Source of the DNA: Callorhinus ursinus
Taxonomy: Eukaryota; Chordata; Mammalia; Carnivora; Otariidae
Length of the DNA stretch: 64,000 nucleotides
Direction of reading: 5' to 3'
Assembly: GCF_003265705.1 (NCBI RefSeq)
Contig: NW_020312867.1
Span: 5,049,307-5,113,306 of the forward strand
The translations under genes and the position numbers were made by a program. Below, piece after piece: positions 17,900-29,639 of this stretch (positions are counted from its first letter, which is position 1; each line of letters opens with the position of its first letter). A model generated the notes under the pieces. The model was not told the DNA's origin, searched no databases, and saw only the letters and a program-made list of their open reading frames with translations.

Positions 17900-18345
17900 G
17901 AGGCCATGTAATCTGGTCAAGAGAGCAGCCTCTGAGGCCAAAATGCCTTCATTCTGTCACTGAACTAGCTGTGTGACATGACCTTTGGGTAGCGTCTTAA
18001 GTTCTTAGGGTTTCAGTTATCTCATCTATAAAGTGGGGGCAGCAATAAATATCTCTGGGGTTGCTGGAAAATAAAATTTAATTAATGTGTTATAAGAACA
18101 GTGTCTGGTGGGGCGCCTGGGTGGCTCAGTCGTTAAGCATCTGCCTGCGGCTCAGGTCATGATCCCAGGGTCCTGGGATCAAGCCCCACATCCGGCTCCC
18201 TGCTCAGTGGAGAGCCTGCTTCTCCCTCTCTCTCTGCCTGCCTCTCTGCCTACTTGTGCTTTCCTACTGTGTCAAATAAATAAAATCCTAAAAAAAAAGA
18301 ACAGTGTCTGGTACATTACAAAGTATGCAAACATTAGCAACTGCT
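17900..18345 (+). repeat. MIR split by a SINE
   Basis: 'ttctgtcactgaactagct', 'gtgtgacatgacctttggg' and 'gtttcagttatctcatcta', then the SINE, then 'gtgtctggtacattacaaa'. The MIR end resumes after the SINE target duplication. Confidence 0.7.
18110..18298 (+). mobile_element. CAN-SINE, long type
   Basis: Starts GGGGCGCCTGGGTGGCTCAG. Its TC-rich part has 'ctctgcctgcctctctgcc'. Perfect 14-bp duplication gaacagtgtctggt at 18096 and 18299, so a fairly recent insertion. Confidence 0.96.
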
Positions 18346-18556
18346 GCCTATTGTTATTGGCAAGAACTCTTCCTTGTATCAAAGGGAAAGTAGTGAATTC
18401 TGTGATAAGGTCACCCAGAACCGAATTGTGATGAAGAACACTAGCACTGTGGATGCAATAATTTCTTCAAGTGTGTCACCAAAATTCTAGTATTTGGAAA
18501 TGTGTCTTGAACATAAAAGAAATCACAGGAGTAGGCATTCATGAAGTGTTGAATGA

Positions 18557-18758
18557 GGGGCGCTTGGGTGGCGCAGCCGGTTAAGCGTCAGACTCTGATT
18601 TTGGCTCAGGTCATGATCTCAGGGTCCTGGGATTGAGCCTCAAGTCAGATTCCGTGCTCAGTGTGGAGTTGGCTTGAGATTCTCTCTCCCACTCCCTCTG
18701 CCCCTCTTGTTCATGCTGTCTCTAATTTTTTTTTCAGATAAATAAATCTTAAAAAAAA
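18557..18758 (+). mobile_element. CAN-SINE, older long variant
   Basis: Head GGGGCGCTTGGGTGGCGCAG and a variant middle ('ttggcttgagattctctctc'). Duplications aagtgttgaatga (18544) and aagtgttgtatga (18759) have one mismatch. Confidence 0.92.
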
Positions 18759-18779
18759 AAGTGTTGTATGAATAAATGA

Positions 18780-19195
18780 GTATCTAGAGTAAAGCAGCAT
18801 CCTTCTTACCCCCCACGCCCCTCCAAGAGAATACAACTTGAGAAGGGGGTCAGGAAGAGGTCCCTCCCTAACTAAAGGTTCCAAAAGGCCTCTCTGTACA
18901 CCTTAAGGCCCCAGAAGGCAGGTTAAGGCTTCTCTTCTGGGCAACAGGGCCCCAGGGCCCAATACCGAAGAAACCTCTACTTACTGCTCACTGCTCTGTC
19001 TCTGATGTAACCTCCACATCCTGTGGCTACCCTATTCCAAATAAGGCTGCAGAAGGCTGTGCCATGGTAGTGCATGCATCCCCATTTTCCAGCCTACCTT
19101 AGAAGAAGTAAGGGACTCTGAGGAACAGAGAGAGGGAGGCCTAACCCCTCTCAAGACAGGGCTTGCCCTAAGTTAAAACAGCACTAGGGAATTAT
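18780..19195. other. Unique intronic sequence
   Basis: No repeat or gene recognised. Confidence 0.35.
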
Positions 19196-19199
19196 TAGC

Positions 19200-19440
19200 T
19201 TTGGATTTCTGCTTGCCTGTGTAGCCCTGGGTCCTGAATTCCACCTCTACTAGCTGTGTGAACTTGGGAAGGTACTTCACTTCCCTGAGTTCGCTGAAGG
19301 TTCCCCAACTGTAAAATGGGGTAAAAATCCCTGCTCTGCCCACTTGCAATGCAGGCTGTTGAGAGGGTCAAAGGAGATAACATATGGGAGTGTACCCTTT
19401 TACATGAGATGTGCTTCATAAATATGGACAGGAATATTGC
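19200..19440 (+). repeat. MIR element
   Basis: 'cacctctactagctgtgtg', 'acttcacttccctgagttc' and 'aactgtaaaatggggtaaa' in sense order, to 'gtgcttcataaatatgg'. Confidence 0.72.
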
Positions 19441-20049
19441 CTGGATGGACTGCTGCTGCAGGTCTTCCCAGACAGAGGGGCCTGGACAGGAAGCCAGTCG
19501 GCTGGAAGCAGGGGGTACATGGTGCACAACTTGGCACTGCAGCCAAGCACTGTGCCCCTCAGGTGTAAGGACAGTTGATTAAAATCCTTTCACGTGGAAT
19601 CAATATTTTGCTCATTACAACAATCTTTCTCCTTGGAAATCCTGAATGCCACCCCTCACGGCCCCACAAAATCTTGATCCTGCAGACAGCATATGCATTG
19701 ACATATATATGTTTTTCTAACTGCCTACATTCAGACAGAAGGGAAGAAAGCTGACCTCTCTCCAGGGTGCCGATCTAAATGCATCTTAGAGCTCACTCTA
19801 AGCATGACCCCACAGTGCCATATGTTTGGCCCAAAGGGGACCACTGAAAATGATGTCACATAGCCACTCTTGCCTTTGTCCCTCTGGTAACAACTTAACT
19901 CCACAAACATTACTAAGCATCTGTCTCTAGAGTGATACAGCAAGTGTGTTCCTGCCACCCCGTTTAAGATCTTCAGTGCCTTCCCACCACCAAGATTCGA
20001 GTCCAGCTCCTTTAATGTGGCTTAGAAGCCCCTTCCTGAGTTAAGGCTA

Positions 20050-20200
20050 TCAAATCCATACACAACAATACTCTAAGGGGTTGTAAGTCAGACGCACTTT
20101 ACAAATGAGTAAACCCCAGTTCAGACAGGCAAAGTCAGTTGCCCATGGTCATACAGTGAGCAAGTCGACATGAACTGGGTTCTTCTGAAGGGCTGGGTAT
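20050..20200 (-). repeat. MIR fragment
   Basis: 'cactttacaaatgagtaaa', 'cagttgcccatggtcatac' in antisense order. Confidence 0.6.
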
Positions 20201-20392
20201 CAGATTCCAAAGACCTTTTCTTGGACAAGGCTGTATGAGACAAGTGTGGGGACAGGGCATCATTTGGCTCAGACAAACCCTTCCTTTCGGGGAGCTGCCT
20301 AGACACTGCCCCTTGCTGGAGGCTGCTAATCTGACCTCTTCCACCCTCACAGCTGCATCATTAATAAACCTAGCATAATGACCAAAATGTTC

Positions 20393-20422
20393 ATTTGCAT
20401 GTAATATGGCACACATTTGCAT
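20393..20422 (+). promoter_or_regulatory. Paired octamer (POU) motifs
   Basis: ATTTGCAT occurs exactly at 20393-20400 and again at 20415-20422, 22 bp apart, within repeat-free sequence that also holds 'atcattaataaacc'. The octamer is the Oct/POU factor site; function here is inferred. Confidence 0.4.
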
Positions 20423-20486
20423 ACCTAAGCTCAAGAGGTGCTGATGCCAGGAGCATCAAATAAAAGCCAACCAATGACCCACAACT

Positions 20487-20508
20487 GGGGCGGGGGGGGG
20501 GGGCGGGG
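20487..20508 (+). repeat. G-rich tract
   Basis: A run of G interrupted by two C over 22 bp, able to form a DNA quadruplex on the plus strand; C-rich in RALY RNA. Confidence 0.6.
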
Positions 20509-20744
20509 AGTCCAAGAAAGCAAGCATAACCAATACCTAAGGAACTTCTTAGTCAGTTCAAATGATCATGACAGAAGCAGCTACGGTCTTTTCCCCCGTC
20601 ATCATCTTAGAAAGAATTAACTAACCCTTTTGGTCCCTTTTCCCCTCAAAAGAGACATTACAATGAAGAAGTTTCTACACTCCAATAGCTGGTGTAAAAA
20701 AAAAAAAAAAGTTTACCCAAAACTTTAATAGAGGTCTCAGCTGT

Positions 20745-20875
20745 GGGAGCAAAAGCATGGGTAATGGAACAGAAAAGACCAGGATTTAAATCCAGATCAA
20801 TCACTTACTTATTAGCCGTGTAACCCTGGATAAGTCATGAAACTCTCCAGAGTCAATGTTCTCTACTAGGCATAT
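20745..20875 (+). repeat. MIR fragment
   Basis: 'aggatttaaatccagatca', 'cttattagccgtgtaaccc', 'cataaactct'-like 3' part. Confidence 0.6.
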
Positions 20876-20894
20876 ACTCCCCCCATCTACTGAA

Positions 20895-21090
20895 TCATCC
20901 ATCCCCTCATTCACATAGTAAACCTAGGCCTGCTAATGTGGCCTCCTAAAGATTTCTAGATTGTAGCCCTGTCTCCACTCTTACCACCACTCCCCAAATT
21001 CACCCTCCACACAGTCACTGGGATAAAATCACCATATCACTCCTCTGCTTAAAACTGGAATTAAAGCTTTGCTTTATGATTTCAAAATTC
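20895..21090 (+). repeat. L2 fragment
   Basis: 'atatcactcctctgcttaa' and 'ttaaagctttgctttatga' resemble the L2 3' ORF region. Confidence 0.45.
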
Positions 21091-21099
21091 TTAGCCAAT

Positions 21100-21960
21100 A
21101 ATTTGGGTATTTGTACTACTTAGTGTTGTTTATTTTTTGAAATTACCATAAGAAATCACCTAAACCCCTACTCCTCTCTAGGATGGAACTCCTGTCAGCA
21201 TCTTGGTTTAGTTCCTTCCAGTGTTTTTCCTTTTGCATTGTATTTGGATTACATAGTTAAATCATTCATCCAATTCTGTAGCCTAATTTTTCAATTAACA
21301 TCATAACATATATTATATAGGTTATAACATATTTGTCTTCATTGCTGCATAGTTTTCAATAAGCCCCATTTTTTAGAACTACTGTTTTTAATAACTCACA
21401 GTTTTCTGAGTGAACTTATTATAGTTTAGACTAGTTGTCAGGTGGTCATTTATGCTTCTCCCAATTTCTCATGATTATAAATAACATCTAAGGTAAAGTT
21501 TATTCTATATATTTGATTATTTCCTTAGGACAGATTCCCAGAAGTAGAATTACTGTGTCAAAATGTATGAACATTTTAAGGCTCTTGAGATACACTGCCT
21601 AATTGCTTTCCAAAAATGCTGTACCAATTTACACTGCTATCACCAATGAATGCCACTTTCTTTTTTTCTCAAGATTTTATTTATTTGAGAGAGAGAGAGA
21701 GCAAGAGAGAGAGAGCAAGAGAGCATGAGGGGGGTGAGGGGCAGAGGGAGAAGCAGACTTCCCACTGAGCAGGGAGTCGGACTTGTGGCTCGATCCCAGG
21801 ACCCTGAGATCAGGACCAGAGCCGAAGGCACACACTTAACCGACTGAGCCACCCAGGTGCCCTGTGAATGCCACTTTCAAGGCAACCTCACCAGAACTGT
21901 GTATTACAATGCCGGGGGAGTGGGGGGAGTGGGGGTTAATTAGGAGGAAAAAGGCAAATC
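21100..21960 (+). repeat. Old L1-like 3' region, split by a SINE
   Basis: 'ttcccagaagtagaattac', 'gtcaaaatgtatgaacatt' and 'gtaccaatttacactgcta' are typical words of ancient L1 3' ends. It resumes after the SINE at 21661-21864. Subfamily and exact limits uncertain. Confidence 0.5.
21661..21864 (-). mobile_element. CAN-SINE, long type
   Basis: Reverse copy with a (GA)n stretch from its TC-rich part. Perfect 14-bp duplication tgaatgccactttc at 21647 and 21865. It is sense to RALY. Confidence 0.96.
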
Positions 21961-22135
21961 CTCATTGTTGTTTTCATGAATATGTGAAGATAATAGTGTC
22001 CTGTGTTTATTAGTTTTTGAGTCTATAAATTTTGAGTTTTAAATGTCACAAATAAGTTATTATAGGTTCCTAGGCAGAGGGATAATATGCTGAAAAAGTT
22101 ATTTATCTGCTCATTTATCAGAAAATCATTTATTG

Positions 22136-22337
22136 GGGCACCTGGGTGGCTCAGTCGTTAAGCGTCTGCCTTCGGCTCAGGTCATGATCCCAGGGTCCTG
22201 GGACTGAGCCCCGTATCGGGCTCCCTGCTCAGCTGGAAACCTGCTTCTCCCTCTCCCACTCCCCCTGCTTGTGTTCCCTCTCTCGCTGTGTCTCTCTCTG
22301 TCAAATAAATAAATAAAATCTTTAAAAAAAAAAGAAA
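22136..22337 (+). mobile_element. CAN-SINE, long type
   Basis: Near-consensus head and tail. Perfect 15-bp duplication gaaaatcatttattg at 22121 and 22338. Confidence 0.97.
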
Positions 22338-22384
22338 GAAAATCATTTATTGAGTACGTATTACTGCCAGACACTGTACAAAAT

Positions 22385-22790
22385 ATAGACATGAACAAAG
22401 TACCATCTCTGCCCTGGAGGAACTCACAGTCCAGTGGTAGCAAAAACCAAAACTTTTATTTCATCTTGAAAGGGCTATGACAGGAAAACTTAGAAACTCA
22501 AAGGACAGGAGAGAAGAGAGAGGAGGAAGTCAGAAAGACTCAACAAGAAGTTCCGATCCTGTCCAGAGGGATGAGGTGAAGTTAGTCCACATACAAATGA
22601 GAGGGAGAACATTTAGGAAAAAAGAACATGAGCAAAGCTGTGGAAGCTAAACAGAGTTTCCACATGCAGGGAACAATAATATGTCCTATAGTTTGGCTGG
22701 AATGCAAGGAAAGCAGAGGGCCTGGCAGAGGCCAGATCAGAAAGAGCCTTGCGGACCGCTGAAGAACCTGGACTTCATGGAAGCCATGAC
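22385..22790 (-). repeat. L2 fragment (internal part)
   Basis: 'gagcaaagctgtggaagct', 'ggaatgcaaggaaagcaga', 'cagatcagaaagagccttg' match the antisense L2 pattern. Confidence 0.5.
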
Positions 22791-23429
22791 CCACTCCTAC
22801 GTCACACGCAGGACAGTGCTCAGTAAGGAGGCACTCCTAAGTCCCTACAGTTCTTGAGAGTCTGAACCACACAAGTCAACTCCCTGATCATCCCATCAGT
22901 GTTGACTCCTTTTTGTCTCATGTTATCAGTCTTCTCTCACCAAGCACCATAAAACTTTTGGGGTACTTTTCACATCACCTAGCATACAGATATATGGCAG
23001 GAACTCCAATAATGCTCGTGGATCAATTAACTAGAGTTACCTCATGCAATAATACACACAACTCATAGTGCCCTTGCTGCCCTGGCATAGCCCCTGCCAA
23101 TCTCAGCAGATGCTCCAACACTGCCTCTCTTGGCAGATGTCCTGCCTCAGAAAGCTACCTCCCCCTTCTTGCTCATTCTGCCAAGTAAAAAAATGTGCCT
23201 GGGTATAAGAAGCTATAAAGTATGTGATAACTAAGGAGCACAAAGGGTGGCGGGGGGGGGAAGGCCTGAGGGACATAAATCCTTCCCCATTGTACATTCC
23301 TCAAGCCAAGGACTCCCTCAGCTCTGCCGGCAGTTTTGGAACACCACCACCTCCCCCCTCATAAAAATAAAATAGGTTTTTCCAATTGAGCATGTTAAAA
23401 GTCTCCTTTGAGTAGCTACTGACCTTTCT

Positions 23430-23545
23430 CTAAGGTATTACCTACTTTCTACATTAATAACAGCTGCTTTAATGATGACAAGGATATTAATAGGATGATT
23501 ATTTCAACAATTAATATAATAGTAAGTCATTCCACCCTGCTAGTT
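23430..23545. other. AT-rich, repeat-free homeodomain-word cluster
   Basis: 'aataacagctgctttaatg', 'gatattaataggatgatta' and 'caacaattaatataat' lie within about 100 bp and are not from a known repeat. Possible enhancer; unproven. Confidence 0.28.
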
Positions 23546-24059
23546 GTGGTATGAGTCATGGGCAGTGGGATCTGATGTGCTGGCTAATATCCACCTTCCA
23601 AGACTGTATTAAAATGGTCTGTTTCTGCATTATCTCCTTTCCTACACTGACTGTGAATTCCTGATGGCAGGGACCACACTCTTTTCATCTACACATCCCC
23701 TCTGCCTTTTAGGATAGGCCCTGGCCCAGAGTGGGAGCTCAGGGAGTATCTGCTGAAATGAACTCCATGTACCACTGCCCCTGCCACCCCCACCGTCCAT
23801 GCCTCGTAAAGCAGCAGGCTGCACAGGGAACACAGACAAGAGAGACTCGCGAGAGAGAGAAAGGAGGCATTGCCGCAGGGGCCTACTTCACCCCAGCATG
23901 TAGGACAGTCTGTTTGATAATGTAATAAATGGTCATTATGATTTATTAATTGATTATGTGACGATGCACTGCTAAGTATTTTACTTCCCATTCTTACAAG
24001 GCTTTAAGGTAAGAATCATAGGAAGGTCACAAGAACCCTTTCTAAGGCCCTTTCAGAAG

Positions 24060-24235
24060 AATGACTGGCGTCAGACAACCTGTGTTCACATCCCAGCTTT
24101 GCCATAGATCAGCTCTATGATCCTGGGTAAATGACTTCCTCATTTGTAAATGGAAGTAGTATTACAGTATCTTCCCCATAAGGTTTTTGTGAGAATTCAA
24201 TGAGATAATGTATAAAGTTCAGCATTCAGGAATTT
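24060..24235 (+). repeat. MIR element
   Basis: 'cccagctttgccatagatc', 'tgatcctgggtaaatgact', 'gtgagaattcaatgagata'. Confidence 0.68.
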
Positions 24236-24399
24236 CCCAAATTAAAGTACTATTGGCCCCACTGTTCCAAATATCACACTCTTACCGTTGAGTAAGCTTA
24301 AGAAAGAGATTGCTTCATCAGTAAAGCAGGACCAGAGCCAATTTCTGATTTGGTGACGGAGGCTAGGGCAAGGAGGAGTTCTCTGAGCACAAATCCACT

Positions 24400-24660
24400 G
24401 ATGTGATGCCCCTGATGAAAACTCTTCAGAAAAGCCTTTGTTTCCCATCCCCCAGGCAGACCCAGTCACTCCCTCCTCTGGAACCCAGTATCCTCTACAG
24501 ATCTCTACATTTGTGGCACTTTTGTATTCACACTCCTGCCTCTCTCCAGGAGACTCTGAACTCCTTGAAGACAGAGAGACTTTCATTAATCTTCACAATC
24601 CAAGCCTCTGGCGCTACCCTGGAAGCCAGTAGTTGCTAGGAGAATTTCTGCTAACAAACA
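24400..24660 (+). repeat. L2 3' fragment
   Basis: 'ctctgaactccttgaagac' and 'attaatcttcacaatccaa' match the L2 3' end ('...ctccttgagggcaggga'). Confidence 0.5.
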
Positions 24661-24913
24661 AGTGAAAGAATCCTAGGTGAGTGCTGTTTCAGTAAACGGT
24701 TTCCCAGTGTTCCTGACCGGGCAGCTCCTTAAAAGTAAACTGTACAGCTGGTGTTCATGAGATGAGCCCAAGTTCCTCACCCATCAGCATCGCAGAAAAA
24801 GTTAAGACAGTGATGGGAGATAAAACAAAGGAGAGACAGAGCAAGAAGCAGGGGGCCACTGTGTCTTTGTTCAGTAGAATACACAGGGAGCAGAGGCTCT
24901 AAAGAGAGGTTGA

Positions 24914-25015
24914 GGGACGCCTGGCTGGCTCAGTCAGTACAGCAACTAACTCTGAATCTCAGGGTTGTGAGTCTGAGCCCCACATTAGGTGTAGAGATTA
25001 ATTTAAGAAAGAGAG
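24914..25015 (+). mobile_element. CAN-SINE, short type
   Basis: 'gggacgcctggctggctcag' to 'gtgtagagattaatttaag'. Duplication agagaggttga at 24903 and 25016. Confidence 0.88.
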
Positions 25016-25269
25016 AGAGAGGTTGAAGCTGCAGCCCAGAGACTACTGATTCTGGGCTTTCTGTGGGGAAAGACGTACAAGGTCCTCATCAAGCAGAGAG
25101 CAGCAAAGGCTGGAAACCTCCATCCCTGTCAGCAGTCAACACAGTGAGGGAGACCCAGCCCTCCCTCTCCGAATTATCCGGTGACCCTGAGTAAGCCCAA
25201 CCACTGGGTCCCACCATCCTGGCTTTTGGAAAGAACACTGATCAAAGAGTTTGAAGATGTGAAGTTCAT

Positions 25270-25520
25270 TCCTGAGAATATACTAACTTTCCATCTAATA
25301 AATATTTCTTGAGGATCGACTATGTCAGGCTTGCACTAGGGACCTGGAGTACAACCATGAATATATCACTAATTTGCTGTCAAACCTTGGACAAGTCACT
25401 ATCCCTTCTCTGAATCTTAGTGTCCTCACATACAGGTGGAAGATAACCTCTGTCATAGGAATTGTTTTGAGTATCAGATGTGCTGTGAAAAGTCTACTGT
25501 ACAATTTTGCAAATGCAAAG
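25270..25520 (+). repeat. MIR element
   Basis: 'ccttggacaagtcactatc', 'tctctgaatcttagtgtcc', 'ttgagtatcagatgtgctg'. Confidence 0.6.
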
Positions 25521-25529
25521 GTGATGTTT

Positions 25530-26685
25530 TTAACTAGATCTGAACTAGAAGACTTAGCAAAATGCAAGGATAGCGCCCACTAAATGTCAAGGACAACTCC
25601 CTCTGCCAGGGTCTAGATAGAAATCCAGCAGATTTCTACCTGCTGAATTCTGTAGTGGAGACTGCGATGGGGGAACACAAATTTGACACATTCTCTTCAA
25701 ACCCCTCTCGGGATCCTCCCCGTAGTTACTGGTGTCAGAGTGTTCATCACTGACAGCTCCACTGTGAGCCTCTCGAATGAGCCCCTGGATACAATGGAAA
25801 CTTCTTAAAGCAAGAACAGACTTAAAACCTTTTGGATTAGAGGAACGTTTCCAGACACTAAGCTAATGACCAAACCCCTGGTCCTTCAACTGTTTGGAAA
25901 CATTTGTTGGCTATTAAGCCTGTTGTTCCCTAATCTTTCTGTTTACTGGGATAAACACATCAAAACCGAAAGCTTTATGCTCTAACAATACTCTGATTAG
26001 TGGTTTGCAGAATCCTCTGTAATTTTATGATTTGTTGGCCAGAAGAGGAAGAATGGTGGAGTACCAACAGTAGCGTGGCCCAAGAGGGAGTCAGGCATCC
26101 TGAACTTCAGACTTGATTCCACTGTGGAGTGGCTCTGGAAACTTGGTTACAGACCTCAATTACCTCATCCAGAAAATAGAGGACCTGGATCAGCTCAGTG
26201 ATGCATGAACTATTCCACGGAAGATCAGTGTTCCTCAAGATGTTAAGAGTTCCTCACAAAAGGGGCTCTGAAGTCAAATACAAATAGGAAAGTTGGCATA
26301 CTCCATTCTCCCCACAACACACTGCTCTACCCAGAGTCACGTGCACACTAAGCCCTGAGAAGTCAGCAGGAGAGAAATGTGCTTTGCATTATTCGGTCTG
26401 ACTTCTCCCAGCTTATTAACATCTCCTCTGAGAAAGACACTCTAGGACACACCTCTGGGGTCCCTATCCACTCTAACCCACTGTGATTTGTATCAGAAGT
26501 ACTTAGCCAGTGTGCCCCAGCACCCCTGCTTCCAACTAATTCAGTTCTCTCAGCCCAGGGAGGCACTTAAATGATACCTTGGTTAATAGAAATGTATTAC
26601 ATATTGCTCACTTTACTGTGAGTACTAATTTTCAAAGACTCAGAATGCAAGAACTTAAAACAATGAAATGGAAAACCTGCAGTTA
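25530..26685. other. Unique intronic sequence with at most a weak MIR trace
   Basis: A weak MIR-like piece near 26095-26210 ('cttgattccactgtggagt', 'attacctcatccagaaaat'). Otherwise nothing recognised. Confidence 0.35.
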
Positions 26686-26689
26686 CTGA

Positions 26690-26905
26690 GCTTCTAATAC
26701 TTGTTCTATACCCTGTTGGCATTTTTCATTCATTATACCATTTAATCCTTAGATAAGCGTAAGACATAAATATTGTTATCCTCCTATTGCAGAGAAGGAA
26801 ACTGAGGCTTGGAGAGGCTAGGTAACTTGCCTGGTTATGCAGCTAGCAAGTGGCGAGCACCAGATTTCAAACCCAGGACTACTGCTCTCTCAAGTTTTGG
26901 TTTGT
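26690..26905 (-). repeat. MIR element
   Basis: 'taccatttaatccttagat', 'aaggaaactgaggcttgga' and 'tttcaaacccaggactact'. Confidence 0.75.
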
Positions 26906-27095
26906 TTAGGACTCTGCCACCATGACTATCAGTCACTAAACTTCCCTGGTCTCAACTATCAAGTGGGAATGCTAATCCTTGCACTGCTTCCCTCACAACA
27001 TTTCTCTAAGACTCAAAGGCAGTAATATGCATGAAAGAGCTCTGTAATGTATAAAGATATGAATATGAAGGGCATGTGAAACACTGTGAATAAAT
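26905..27095 (+). repeat. MIR fragment
   Basis: 'aacttccctggtctcaact', 'atcaagtgggaatgctaat' and 'gaaagagctctgtaatgta'; adjoins the opposite-strand MIR. Confidence 0.5.
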
Positions 27096-27237
27096 GCTGA
27101 TATTTCCTTGCATGATTTATAAGGTACCTGAGGTTATTATACACTTTCCATCATGGAAGGCAACTGTCCCAATCTCCGTCACTCACCACCCCACAGCGCT
27201 CCTTAAAATTTTCCAGTTAAGATTTTGGATAAAGAAA

Positions 27238-27275
27238 TATTAATAATAATAGTAATAATAATAAAATTTAAAAAT
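27238..27275 (+). repeat. (TAA)n microsatellite
   Basis: About ten imperfect TAA units, interrupted once by TAG. Confidence 0.85.
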
Positions 27276-28009
27276 GAAAAATAAATAGACTGGATAAATA
27301 GGAAACATGTTAATTCCTCAGCATCGGCTACTATTTAGTCTGTCAAAGTCACATTAAGCAGCCAATCTACTAAGGAATCAGGAGTAAAAAACAGCAGGGT
27401 AGGTAGGAGCCTGGTAAGAGGCCTGTAGACAGAAGAGATGCCAGAATGGCTGTGGGATGAGACTCCTTAACCTCATTTTGGAACATTCCTGGGAAAAATA
27501 GGTCCAAAGGGTCATTTGGGACAGCAGGTCCTAGAAGCCTTTGTATGAAATATATCCAGGAGACCAACAAGTATGTGGTGTATGGGGGGGGCGGGGTGAA
27601 GGGAGATGGGATCTTCACTTTGGGTTGGCCGGCTTCACCTAGTTCTAGGGTAGAAAAACACCTTGGCGGGGACTTAGGCACAGAAAGAGCAGTATACGGG
27701 TGTAGGGCTCTCAACTTATCCTCTAGCCCTGCCTGGGATCACACCCTCATGATACACATTGCTATGGCCATCTGCTCCCTCCAGCTTCTGGCAGACTAAG
27801 GCCAAAACCAACAGCAAAGCATTCTTGAAACTAGGCCTTGGCTGGGGACAGAGAAGTAAATAATACAAGTCCCTGCTCTTAAGGAAAGCACTGGACCAAG
27901 ATATTTTGAGCCTAACCAGGGCCTCTCTTGTATAGCAAAGTCTCTGATTCATGGGGTATATTCAAGAATTGTACGAACTGAATCAAAGGAGCCTACTTTC
28001 TATGATTTA

Positions 28010-28165
28010 AGAGTACCTGTTTAGTGTCAGGAGCCCTGGATTCCAGTCCTCGACCTGGCATGAATAATTCAGTGAACGCTTAACTTCTGTGGACCTCAGT
28101 TTACCCATCTGTACAGAAGGCTCTGTCTACCCCCATAAGGTGGTATGTGTGGCCAATTAGATACA
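28010..28165 (+). repeat. MIR fragment
   Basis: 'agccctggattccagtcct', 'cttctgtggacctcagttt'. Confidence 0.62.
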
Positions 28166-28429
28166 CACTCTGTAAATGGCATGACATGGAATAGCAGGAA
28201 CTGAAGGAGCACTGGGACATATGGTCTTAAAAATTCAGAGCCCAATCTGGGAAAGACCTGAAATAAGCTCCCTTTCTTTCTCCCCAACCAACTTAGGTCT
28301 GCCTTTCTCACACTGGAGATGTTCTTTGCCTTTCCAGTGATGGAAGAGGGAAATGTGCCACACAAGTAGGGGATAGAAAGGTTGCCATCTTTCTACTTTC
28401 AAAAGTTTATTCGGATCTACCGTACTTGG

Positions 28430-28600
28430 ATTTATAATCCTAGCTTTTGTTAAACAAAAGCTGTGAGACCATGAACAGGCCGCAATACCTATTTTAGTTT
28501 CCTCATCTGTAAATCAGGGGGGAGTTTCCGAAGTGATGACTATAGTTATGATAATTAACGATGGAAAAGTATTTTGTAACCCACAAAATGCCACACCAAT
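28430..28600 (+). repeat. MIR fragment
   Basis: 'agtttcctcatctgtaaat' followed by 'gataattaacgatggaaaa'. Confidence 0.6.
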
Positions 28601-28743
28601 GCCAGTTATTACAAAGCTGTCTTCCCATCAGCTCATGAGCCACACACAACAGTGGTTATCACCAGGTGACAGGTGAGATAATCAAAGCCCAGAGAAAATA
28701 TGACAGTAACATTCAGCTCTACTCCAACTTCCTCCAGCAGAGG

Positions 28744-28798
28744 AATAAATTCCTTTGATTTACTATTATAATATTATATAATAAATTCCTTTGATTTA
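28744..28798 (+). repeat. Short direct repeat
   Basis: aataaattcctttgattta occurs perfectly at 28744 and 28780, offset 36 bp, with AT-rich sequence between; a small tandem duplication. Confidence 0.85.
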
Positions 28799-29039
28799 TT
28801 ACAGGCGTTGTTCATTAGTTTGTTTTCCTCATTAAACCGACATATCTCTGAGGCAGGGAACTACATACATCTTATGCATTTTCATACATCCATGCTCAGT
28901 GTGGCACACCTAAAAGATGTTAAGTAAATGTTACCTGAATGATGACCAACATTGGTAGCAGAAACACATCCAAAACCCAGGATGCCTAGTCTAGGGTTCT
29001 TATAACCAAAGAGAAGTGGCCTAAACCTCATAGATTTGA

Positions 29040-29335
29040 CTCGTCTCAACTTCTCCTCTCTTCCTCAATTCCCCCACTCTACTAAGACTCAACCTTCCAT
29101 TCCTGGCAAGTCTTTGGGCCTCTGTATGTGCTGGTCTCCGGCCTTAAACACTCCTCATCGGCTTCTTTGCTGAGCTAATTCCTATTCACCCCTCAGATTT
29201 GGAGGCCTTTCTAATCTAACACTGGGTCAGGTATTCCCTCTCCTCCCATGACTGTTTTGTTTATCACACAACCTGGCACACAGATGTGTCAAAAATATCT
29301 CCTAAAAGCAAATACTTGAATGAATGAAATACTGG
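29040..29335 (+). repeat. L2 3' fragment
   Basis: 'gggcctctgtatgtgctgg', 'ccctctcctcccatgactg', 'atacttgaatgaatgaaat' follow L2 3' order. Confidence 0.55.
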
Positions 29336-29364
29336 ATCTGGAAATCCAAAGGAGTTGCAGGGAA

Positions 29365-29530
29365 AGACTCCTGGCCTCGAAGTCGGGAAGCCTGACTCTT
29401 AATTCTAGCTCTATCACTACTGTGCTCGGTGATCTTGGGTAAGCCCCAGTCCTTCTTTGGATGATCCATCAGTGAGCTGTTATTATCTATTAATCATCTC
29501 AAAAGGTCCTTTCAGCACCGACAGCATACC
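29365..29530 (+). repeat. MIR element
   Basis: 'cttaattctagctctatca', 'gatcttgggtaagccccag'. Confidence 0.65.
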
Positions 29531-29639
29531 AGTCTTAGACACATGCTAAGTCTAGGGGTGCGGAACTTCAGAGGCCAACTGTGTGCTCCATAACATGGGA
29601 AGCCCAACATCCCCACTCCACAAGCAGACTAGGCTGTCA

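Noticed and set aside
18110..18180. tRNA-like A- and B-box words ('tggctcagtcgttaag')
   Set aside because: These belong to tRNA-derived CAN-SINEs, present in about 22 copies; none has a tRNA cloverleaf.
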